Shown here: positions 7,418 to 12,515 of the stretch, one piece after another
How the letters are laid out: every line of letters begins with the position of its first letter
Position numbering within the stretch: position 1 is the stretch's first letter
From: JAFAGX01 sp035501575
GTDB lineage: Bacteria > Acidobacteriota > Terriglobia > Terriglobales > Acidobacteriaceae
Assembly: GCA_035501575.1 (NCBI GenBank)
Contig: DATJVZ010000144.1
Span: 1 to 12,515 of the forward strand
Length of the DNA stretch: 12,515 nt
Reading direction: 5' to 3'
Notes under the pieces: model-generated
The model's database searches: none
Told to the model about the DNA's origin: nothing
What the model saw: the letters and a program-made list of their open reading frames with translations, nothing else
Program-made: the position numbers and the translations under genes

Positions 7418-7789
7418 ACCTTCTGGTCTTCTTCAGGAATTCGTTACGCCCGGTCCGCCAACCGCAGACCCGCCAAAATCACACACATGCCACGTTCGAC
7501 AATGTACACGAAAATACAGCCGTCATGTGTCAAGAGCGTGTCCTGTTCGCCCAAGACTGGACGGAACTCGGGACGAACCGTTGTGGCTGGTTAGGAAGGC
7601 TGGCGAAGAGAGTGGGAATTTATTTCAGCCCTATATACCCGTGTTCTCGAACCAAGCGGTTAGACAATAACCCCTGCGTTCTCAGGCTCCAAGGACGACC
7701 TTGGGAAAGCCACCTTTGGACATCGCTGGATTCTTCAGCTCAAGGAACAAGACTTGGACTGACGATCCCTCCGATGTTCCGCACGAGAG
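7418..7789. other. Divergent intergenic region between the kinase pair and the PsiE-like gene
   Basis: About 370 bases with no recognisable gene. It must hold promoters for both directions, but no clear -35/-10 pair was seen. A 6-bp inverted repeat CCAAGG/CCTTGG lies at 7689-7704. I searched the minus strand for a short precursor-peptide ORF that might serve as a kinase substrate and found none with a convincing ribosome binding site. Confidence 0.45.
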
Positions 7790-8347
7790 ATGCTAAGATC
7801 CGTCAAATTGACCGCACTTAACAACCAGCAAAACCCGAGATCGGTATTGGAAACGCTCATCACGAAAGTCCAAAGGTTGACGGATTGGGCACTCGCCGCG
7901 ATGCTCGTTGTCGTCGTCGTTCTGTCCACGCTGCACTTGGGCGTTCTAATCGCTCAAGAAATCTGGGCACCACCTCGGTTTCTCATTCGGGTGCAGGGCC
8001 TGCTCGAGATTTTTGGTTACTTCCTGCTGGTGCTAATCGGGGTGGAACTGCTGGAAACGTTGAAAGCATACGTCAAGAGAGACGTAATCCATGTGCACGT
8101 TGTCCTGGAAGTTGCGCTAATCGCCATGGCGCGAAAGGTCATCATTGAAGAACCCAACGCTGTACCAAGCCTGACCTTGTTCGGGATCGCGGCCCTGATT
8201 CTTGCCTTAGGCGTCGCATTTTACTTCGAGCGACAGGCCAAAAGAGAAAGAGAAGCAAGCCCCGGGCGGCAGCAAGGCGCCGAAGGGAACGCAGACCCAT
8301 CTAGGACCCCCCTCCACCTCGTCGCGGGCTGGATTTTCATCCCATAG
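7790..8347 (+). CDS. PsiE-family membrane protein
   Basis: This 185-residue protein has four predicted membrane helices at about 33-52, 68-88, 102-118 and 126-146. The core from GLLEIFGYFLLVLIGVELLE (70-89) through KAYVKRDVIHVH (92-103) to EVALIAMARKVI (107-118) matches the phosphate-starvation-inducible PsiE family (PF06146), which has a charged loop between helices 2 and 3. The function of this family is not established; E. coli psiE responds to phosphate and carbon limitation. The last 35 residues, from ERQAKRE onward, are a charged then glycine/proline-rich tail not typical of the family, so the true end may have been altered by a frameshift. The ribosome binding site is weak (GAGAG next to the ATG), and the exact start is uncertain by several residues. 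The gene stands alone. Confidence 0.82.
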   Translation: MLRSVKLTALNNQQNPRSVLETLITKVQRLTDWALAAMLVVVVVLSTLHLGVLIAQEIWAPPRFLIRVQGLLEIFGYFLLVLIGVELLETLKAYVKRDVIHVHVVLEVALIAMARKVIIEEPNAVPSLTLFGIAALILALGVAFYFERQAKREREASPGRQQGAEGNADPSRTPLHLVAGWIFIP

Positions 8348-9132
8348 CCGCGCCAGCTCGCCCGGTTCACCGGACCCGAAACGTCCAGGGGCCGGCCAAG
8401 AGATCCGGCCGAACATGACATATAAGGTCATCGTCAACGTAGAATGAGAACCCGCCGAAGAAGCGGAACTCCTTCAGTCGAGGAGGAGACTTTCATGGTA
8501 GCCAGAGGGTAGGAAAGGGTTGTCGCTGGCTCTAGCCCGCAACTGGACGAACTGCTCGGTTTTTGATTCCAGCTCCAGCGCATATTCACACTATACCCAG
8601 TACTTCTTAATCCAACTGTGACTAGGGCCGCCGGGGCTCGTTCTGGTCCCGAACTAGGGCCTATCGATACTCGGCCATCACAACCGGAAACGTAGGTCGT
8701 TACATACTGGAAGGGTGTTACGGGTACGCTGAGCGACGGCGATGGCGCCGAATTCGGCCGCTTGGAATTTGGAGCGATCGTCGAGGTTGCTAAACGCGAC
8801 GGTACCGCCGTGGTACTCAGGACGAAGAACGAAATTGCGAACACCACTTTCGCGTAAAGAAGGCAGCGACAACTCGAAGCGACTCTTCGAAATCTGCCGC
8901 TGGTTGAGCGTTGGATAGTCGGGATAATCGTTGCTGCAAGCATCGCAAACACCTCAATGAAACTAGAAGCTCCAGGAGCTCTCAGATCACGAAATGACGC
9001 CCGTGCTTCTCAACCTGCTTCACACCTCTATCTTGCTGGCGTAGCTCGGTTGACCCTCCCCAGTCGATCATTTGGAGGTCGGCTCATCTGGGATGGAATT
9101 CGGGTTCTCAAACGGGGCCTGCATGAGGCCCG
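8348..9132. other. Long gap with no recognisable gene, possible decayed coding DNA
   Basis: This stretch of nearly 800 bases holds no frame I can assign. A strong ribosome binding site (AGGAGGAG, 8481-8488) lies 6 bases before an ATG at 8495, but the frame ends after five residues (MVARG). On the minus strand a frame of about 90 codons with plausible protein composition runs from about 8953 to 8678 without a good start. On the plus strand a frame at 8858-9138 is open but also lacks a supported start. These fragments could be remains of one or more dead genes, but none resembles a known family. Confidence 0.4.
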
Positions 9133-9134
9133 TT
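9111..9134 (-). terminator. Rho-independent terminator overlapping the end of the 52-residue gene
   Basis: AACGGGGCCT (9111-9120) pairs with AGGCCCGTT (9126-9134) with one bulged G, around a five-base loop. Read on the minus strand, the stem begins in the TAA stop codon and ends in CCCCGTTT followed by GAG. The stem is strong and the T run short. Its position directly on the stop of the small gene supports both the gene and its direction. Confidence 0.6.
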
Positions 9135-9291
9135 AACCAGTTCTAGATGGGAGCACGATAATCTTGCTCAAGCCGACCGTTTTGTGTGACTCGTCGAACG
9201 GGATCACTTTCCCGTGTTGTTCCGGCGGGACCCACTTAGGTACCTTTCTCGTGAAGCCGCTGGGCACGTAGAATTCAATGATTTTCGCCAT
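9133..9291 (-). CDS. Small 52-residue protein, function unknown
   Basis: The frame encodes a 52-residue basic protein beginning MAKIIEFYVP and ending KIIVLPSRTG. It has a single Trp (W20) after a basic cluster (RKVPK) and a short strand pattern at each end (KIIEFYVP and SKIIVLP). It has no Cys, signal peptide or membrane segment. Support for it being real is a good ribosome binding site (GAGG 6 bases before the ATG), plausible protein composition and a terminator hairpin on the stop codon. From memory it resembles short MAKIIEFY-type hypothetical proteins of Acidobacteriota, but I cannot confirm this. It may be a small cytoplasmic or nucleic-acid-binding protein; that is inference only. It stands alone, with gaps on both sides. 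Confidence 0.7.
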   Translation of the reverse strand: MAKIIEFYVPSGFTRKVPKWVPPEQHGKVIPFDESHKTVGLSKIIVLPSRTG

Positions 9292-9626
9292 AAATCACCT
9301 CTATGTTCGGTTCCCAGCAACTCCACTGGGCCGCTGGTCCCCGATCTGACACTAAGATGGCGCCTGCGGCTTTTCACCACATAGGGGAATCACCTTAGAT
9401 TTCATTGAACGCAGTCCGATCAGGGACGTTGCATTCGGGTAGGCATTTCTAAGGAACCGGAGTCCGCGGATCTATCGTTCGCGTTCGGCTAAGGGGAGCG
9501 ATGGAAGGATCCAAGGATGAGTGGAAGATCGGAAATCTCTTTCGACCTCACCGGGCCGGGCGGAGATTCTGGCGGCCACCCTGGCGGCAAACATCACCAT
9601 TGAACCTGGAGCTTTGCCATTGTGTT
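9292..9626. other. Gap upstream of the 52-residue gene
   Basis: About 335 bases that should contain the promoter of the minus-strand small gene and the 3' end of the broken DUF6629 gene. No clear promoter, terminator or further gene was identified. An imperfect inverted repeat CCAGC/GCTGG lies about 20-40 bases before the small gene's start. Confidence 0.4.
9295..9302 (-). promoter_or_regulatory. Ribosome binding site of the 52-residue gene
   Basis: On the minus strand AGAGGTGA precedes the ATG, with the GAGG core 6 bases away. It is one of the best Shine-Dalgarno matches in the window and the main argument that the small frame is translated. Confidence 0.7.
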
Positions 9627-10281
9627 CTACGCATAGAGGAATGGCCGGCTCGGATGGCTTCGCCAGAAGTAGGCGAGGATGATCACACTTGCAACCGCTG
9701 CATACGCGCACCACAGTGAGGTGAACGCGTACCGCTTGACCTCCATGACCACCAGCAGTATGGCCAGGTTAGCCGCGCCAAAGATCACCATCATCCTGAT
9801 CTTAGAGAAAAACAGCGAGCCACATGTCGCAATCACATAGAGCACTGCAACGCCTAGATTGTTGGTCGCCTGATTGATGTTACACGATACTGTTTCCCCT
9901 GATGTATAGCTGCAAAGGAAATGCTGTCAGCGCCCACAAAATATAGAGCGTAGTGGCTCCGCCGAGCACGAGGAATGGCAGCATTTGCTGGCGGCTGGTC
10001 CGGTTCGGCTCGAACAACAGCACGCTGAGCGGAAGCAAGAAGGGGAGGAGTCCCTGCGCATACAGCATGAACGCGGCACCCATATCGTGCGCCACCGCAG
10101 GCGAGAGAATCCCATCCAATCCCAGCCAGACGAACCCTTCAATGAACTGATGAACAGCAAATAGCGTGGGAAGCGCTGCAAACAGCAGTTCGCGCCTGTG
10201 TTTCACCTTCGAAAAGGTCACGACACCGACGGCGCCTAGAACGCCGCTGCCCACAAAGTTCACTGTGGCAGAAAAACACAC
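9627..10281 (-). pseudogene. DUF6629-like membrane protein, broken by one frameshift
   Basis: The first part starts VCFSATVNFVGSGVLGAVGV and continues with ELLFAALPTLFAVHQFIEGFVWLGL, both close to the DUF6629 pattern (MCFSAT..., then LFxxQQxxEGxVWL). This frame stops at a TAA (9880-9882). The expected rest of the family, VLYVIATCGSLFFS, an FGAANLAILLVVM helix and FTSLWCAYAAVASVI, follows at once in another frame down to 9627. Joined, they give about 218 residues and six or so membrane helices, the usual family length. The shift equals one extra base (or two missing) and lies between about 9880 and 9900, next to a GGGG run, so a sequencing error is possible. The start is the GTG at 10281: GGAGAG lies 8 bases upstream, and it gives the conserved CFSAT start at residue 2. 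A TTG further upstream is less likely. The family's function is unknown. Confidence 0.78.
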
Positions 10282-10506
10282 AGCCGGTTCTCTCCACTTC
10301 AAGGATTACACTGACTTTCTACGAAACGCAAAACATTTCTCATGAAATCAGCCGCAGTTGAACGAAGAGCCCATCGAACTGACCGAGGTCAGCAACAGCG
10401 ACCGAACATGGTGTTCGACTGCTATTCCGGAAATGTTGACTTGCGTGACTCCTGCCGTTGTGGAGGAGCAGTACACGGATTTAAACCAATGAACTCAACG
10501 GCACAT

Positions 10507-10544
10507 GCCAGTCATGGCTCACCCTACGTAGCACCGTGACTGGC
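10507..10544. repeat. 11-bp inverted repeat with 16-base loop
   Basis: GCCAGTCATGG (10507-10517) pairs with CCGTGACTGGC (10534-10544), perfect except for one T-G wobble, around a 16-base loop. No T run follows on either strand. It could be an RNA hairpin, a protein-binding site or the trace of a lost element. Its half-site recurs in the palindrome at 10912. Confidence 0.6.
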
Positions 10545-10911
10545 TCTCCGTGCTTAACCTTGTAGGCGATCCTGAAGCACAGCGGCTCGGTCGCAAACTC
10601 GCATGCCTAGAAACCGTGTGAACTTGGTGTGCGGTGTCCACCAGGCTTTCGCCTTCGTGGATGGCGATGACGTTCTCATCCGAATGCCGAAAGGATCGTT
10701 CCCCATAGCACGTAGCCTACCCCTACGGCTGGGTGACGATGCCCGCTGCCATCGGCGCCTGGCGCATACTCGACCAACTACAGCCGTGTCTCTCATTCCG
10801 GGAGACCCTGGACGGGGGACGAGCACAACAGTGTCCGTTGAATTGGCGCTGGCCTGCTTACCGTGTCGTTTGTCATTGTCCACCTCTCTTTCCCGCACTC
10901 CAATGAGTTTG

Positions 10912-10923
10912 GACTGGCCAGTC
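10912..10923. repeat. Perfect 12-bp palindrome, operator candidate
   Basis: GACTGGCCAGTC is a perfect palindrome 107 bases before the start of the oxidase-like gene. It contains both orientations of the GCCAGTC half-site found in the inverted repeat at 10507-10544. A dimeric regulator binding site is a reasonable guess, not shown. Confidence 0.45.
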
Positions 10924-11020
10924 GAATCGAGTTCGCTCCCCATCGCAGCAAATTCAATACAATCCTTGAGCGGTAGCGGGTACGTATCTGGCCTCGTGCC
11001 GAACCCCGCATGCCGACATC

Positions 11021-11025
11021 GGAGG
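11021..11025 (+). promoter_or_regulatory. Ribosome binding site deciding the oxidase-like start
   Basis: GGAGG lies 5 bases before the ATG at 11031. It favours this start over the upstream in-frame ATG at 11010, which has no such site and would place the GGAGG inside the gene. Confidence 0.8.
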
Positions 11026-11030
11026 TTCTT

Positions 11031-11528
11031 ATGCCAAAACTGAGGCAGAGCGATGCACCGCCGCGAACTGAACGACCACGCATACCGGGTTACGGCATCA
11101 GCAGGAGCAAAACCGGCATGTTGCCCTGGAAATGGGCGGTCAAGATGCTCACGGAGTCTCGTGAGTACTGGATTTGCACGGTGCGGTCCGACGGCCGACC
11201 GCACGCAATGATCATTTGGGGTTTGTGGTTCGATGGTGCGTTTTGGTTCGGCACCGGCAGCCAGACCCAAAAAGCACGCAACTTGGCCAAGAACCCGAAC
11301 TGTATCGTAGGCACTCAAAACGCCGCCGAGGCTGTGATTCTGGAAGGGGTTGCCGAAATCGTGACGGACGCAGATCTCAGGCGGAAGTTGGAACCTGCAT
11401 CGCTCCGCAAGTATGGGATGAGCGGAGGAGACGGCTCTGAGCCCGTCTATCGCGTGCGCCCACGACGCGCTTTTGGTCTTGTCGAGAAGACGTTCCCGAA
11501 GACTGCCACGCGCTGGACCTTCGAGTGA
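11031..11528 (+). CDS. Pyridoxamine 5'-phosphate oxidase-like flavin-binding protein
   Basis: This 165-residue protein has the split-barrel flavin-binding fold of the pyridoxamine-phosphate-oxidase-like superfamily. Visible features are the helix AVKMLTESREYWICTVRSDG (36-55), the strand pair GRPHAMIIWGLWFDGAFWFGTG (55-76) with the usual R-P-H, the SQTQKARNLAKNPNCIV segment (77-93) expected to contact cofactor phosphate, VILEGVAEIVTD (102-113), and a C-terminal YRVRPRRAFG...TRWTFE tail. Such small members bind FMN or F420 and often reduce small molecules; they are not true PdxH enzymes, which are longer. The acceptor and cofactor are unknown. The first 30 residues are a charged, probably flexible extension. 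It stands alone in the cytoplasm. A palindrome about 110 bases upstream may be regulatory. Confidence 0.88.
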   Translation: MPKLRQSDAPPRTERPRIPGYGISRSKTGMLPWKWAVKMLTESREYWICTVRSDGRPHAMIIWGLWFDGAFWFGTGSQTQKARNLAKNPNCIVGTQNAAEAVILEGVAEIVTDADLRRKLEPASLRKYGMSGGDGSEPVYRVRPRRAFGLVEKTFPKTATRWTFE

Positions 11529-11790
11529 AATAAGACCGAAGATCGGGATGGCTGTTGCGCTCAGTTTCATCATTTCGGTTCGGGCATGCGCCCAGTTGCG
11601 CCGCGTTGATTTCGATGCCTTAGCGGTCGCGCTACTCAATTGTTAAAGTCTCAAAAACCCTGTTCGGGCCATTTTGAATGCAATTGATTCCCGGACAATG
11701 TCCGCTCCCACGCCCGAGTCGAGCTTTGCTGTTGAAACGACATAGTGCCTGAGAGACGAGCCTGATAGGTGTGCCCCCGAGTTGCCGGAG

Positions 11791-11808
11791 TCTTACTCCT
11801 GTGTAAGA
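11791..11808. repeat. Inverted repeat upstream of the TPR gene
   Basis: TCTTAC and GTAAGA form a perfect 6-bp inverted repeat around six bases, ending 44 bases before the TPR gene's start. It could be an operator or a small leader hairpin. Chance occurrence is possible. Confidence 0.3.
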
Positions 11809-11842
11809 ATCGTTCCGCCGCAGGTACGAACTCTTGGCCGGC

Positions 11843-11847
11843 GGAGG
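11843..11847 (+). promoter_or_regulatory. Ribosome binding site of the TPR gene
   Basis: GGAGG lies 5 bases before the ATG at 11853 and supports that start. Confidence 0.75.
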
Positions 11848-11852
11848 TCCGG

Positions 11853-12515
11853 ATGGACCAAATCCCGGGGCGCAAGTACCGACTGAAATTTATCTTGTCG
11901 GTTTGCACCGCTTCAGTCGCGGCGGCCCAGCTCACATTTTCCCAGAGTCCCCAACCAGCGTCCGAAGGCGCAAGCACTGGCGCAGCAACCGCGGCGAATG
12001 CTCCGGCGCCACCGAACACCAGCCTGCTTGGCGAAGCGATGGCGCTGTACCGAAAAGGAGACTTCGCAGCAGCGATCGCAAAATATCAGGAAATGCTGCA
12101 GCGGAGCCCGAAGTCGCCGGATGCGTATGCAGGGATTGTCCGTTGTCACCTCAAACGCAAAGAAGTGGACCTGGCGGCGCAGGCGGCAGAGCAAGGGCTG
12201 GCGGTATCCAACGCTCCGCGGATTCGTGTAGCGCGGGCGGAGGTCCTGTTCCGGCAGGGTAAGATCAGCGAAGCGGAAACTGAATGGGTGAACGTGATCA
12301 ACTCGGGATTTCCCGAGCCGCGGGCTTACCTGGGTCTGGCGCGAGTCCGGAAGGCCGTCGCGATGTACAAAACGGCGGAAACCTTCGTTCAGAAGGCGCA
12401 CGAACTCGATCCGTGGGATCCCGACATCCAGGAACAATGGATGGCGACGCTCTCACGGGCAGAACAGATCAAGTATCTTGAAGACTCGCTGGCCGGCGAA
12501 AACAACTGGGACGAG
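11853..12515 (+). CDS. Secreted TPR protein, 3' end cut by the window
   Basis: The frame is open for 221 codons to the window edge with no stop, so the gene is partial. Residues 1-25 form a signal peptide: basic RKYRLK, a hydrophobic core and a likely cut after VAAA. A low-complexity Ala/Pro/Ser/Thr linker follows (about 30-55). From about 58 there are TPR-type helix pairs: LLGEAMALYRKGDFAAAIAKYQEML (58-82), DAYAGIVRCHLKRKEVDLAAQAAEQGL (90-116), a third at about 123-150, and AYLGLARVRKAVAMYKTAETFVQKAHELDP (158-187). The protein is exported and probably binds other proteins. From memory, acidobacterial proteins with this layout often continue into a retropepsin-like aspartyl protease domain, which would lie beyond the window; that is only a guess. 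GC-rich codon use and the GGAGG site support it as a real, active gene. Confidence 0.85.
   Translation, partial: MDQIPGRKYRLKFILSVCTASVAAAQLTFSQSPQPASEGASTGAATAANAPAPPNTSLLGEAMALYRKGDFAAAIAKYQEMLQRSPKSPDAYAGIVRCHLKRKEVDLAAQAAEQGLAVSNAPRIRVARAEVLFRQGKISEAETEWVNVINSGFPEPRAYLGLARVRKAVAMYKTAETFVQKAHELDPWDPDIQEQWMATLSRAEQIKYLEDSLAGENNWDE

Larger units (their letters stand above)
10282..11030. other. Long gap with inverted repeats and possible coding relics
   Basis: No gene could be supported in these roughly 750 bases. A minus-strand frame of 361 codons spans part of it, but it runs antisense through the oxidase gene and has no family resemblance. Short protein-like stretches occur in different minus-strand frames (around 10540-10600 and 10600-10710), interrupted by stops, which would fit an old dead gene. 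The region also holds an 11-bp inverted repeat and a 12-bp palindrome that share the half-site GCCAGTC; both are listed separately. Confidence 0.4.
11529..11852. other. Gap between the oxidase-like and TPR genes
   Basis: About 320 bases without a supported gene; a minus-strand frame reaching into the TPR gene is an antisense shadow. It should hold the TPR gene's promoter, but none was clear by eye. A 6-bp inverted repeat near 11800 is listed separately. Confidence 0.45.

Noticed and set aside
7640..7670. GGTTCGAGAAC on the minus strand, resembling a tRNA T-loop
   Set aside because: The flanking bases cannot form the 5-bp T stem and no acceptor or anticodon arm is present at the right distance.
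7270..7821. 183-codon plus-strand frame over the kinase gene start
   Set aside because: Its first part is antisense to the first kinase gene, and the rest shows no recognisable domain or ribosome binding site.
8434..8952. 172-codon minus-strand open frame
   Set aside because: The Ser-rich sequence is unlike any known protein and lies in a region with mixed fragments in other frames; no supported start.
9517..9603. 28-codon plus-strand frame beginning MSGRSEISFD and ending in GGKHHH
   Set aside because: AAGGA lies directly before it with almost no spacing, and its histidine-ended sequence alone is not evidence; overlaps other chance frames.
10600..10710. Protein-like minus-strand stretch containing NVIAIHEGESLVDTAHQVH
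   Set aside because: It has no start, is bounded by stops and cannot be tied to a family; kept only as a note in the gap description.
10554..11639. 361-codon minus-strand open frame
   Set aside because: It runs antisense through the well-supported oxidase-like gene, has no family resemblance and lacks a ribosome binding site; it is a shadow frame.
1..12515. CRISPR array, insertion sequence, phage or toxin-antitoxin system
   Set aside because: No regularly spaced repeats, transposase motifs, terminal inverted repeats with target duplications, or paired small toxin/antitoxin genes were seen.

Overview
The window looks like chromosomal DNA from a bacterium, most likely of the phylum Acidobacteriota. 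This is an inference. The DNA is moderately GC-rich. Genes are separated by long gaps, several of which seem to hold decayed coding sequence. The protein families (large membrane glycosyltransferases, one fused to a TolB-type propeller, HPr-kinase-like ATPases, PsiE, DUF6629, secreted TPR proteins) fit that group. No rRNA, tRNA, CRISPR array, transposase or phage gene was seen.

Layout. (1) 328-4176, minus strand: a two-gene unit of polytopic glycosyltransferase-like membrane proteins. The first, upstream gene carries a C-terminal WD40/PD40-like propeller. A long imperfect hairpin at 264-303 lies just past the second stop codon. (2) 4577-5209, plus strand: a secreted SnoaL/NTF2-like protein. 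Its 400-base upstream gap holds a mini-ORF with a strong ribosome binding site and a CAAC tandem repeat. (3) 5328-7417, minus strand: two HPr-kinase-like proteins coupled by an ATGA overlap. The first has canonical catalytic residues; the second has lost several. (4) 7790-8347, plus strand: a PsiE-family membrane protein. (5) 8348-9132: no recognisable gene. (6) 9133-9291, minus strand: a 52-residue ORF with a good ribosome binding site and a terminator hairpin. (7) 9627-10281, minus strand: a DUF6629-type membrane protein broken by one frameshift. (8) 10282-11030: a gap with repeated GCCAGTC half-sites. (9) 11031-11528, plus strand: a pyridoxamine-phosphate-oxidase-like flavoprotein. (10) 11853 to the window end, plus strand: a secreted TPR protein, cut by the window edge.

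How the genes may work together. The two membrane glycosyltransferases probably act in envelope glycan or glycolipid synthesis using lipid-linked sugars. The kinase pair is a self-contained unit with no visible substrate gene beside it. The remaining genes look independent. The strongest lead for unusual biology is the kinase pair, in which an apparently intact HPrK-type kinase is coupled to a diverged, possibly non-catalytic paralogue. The propeller-fused glycosyltransferase and the 52-residue gene follow. No complete new multi-gene system is evident.
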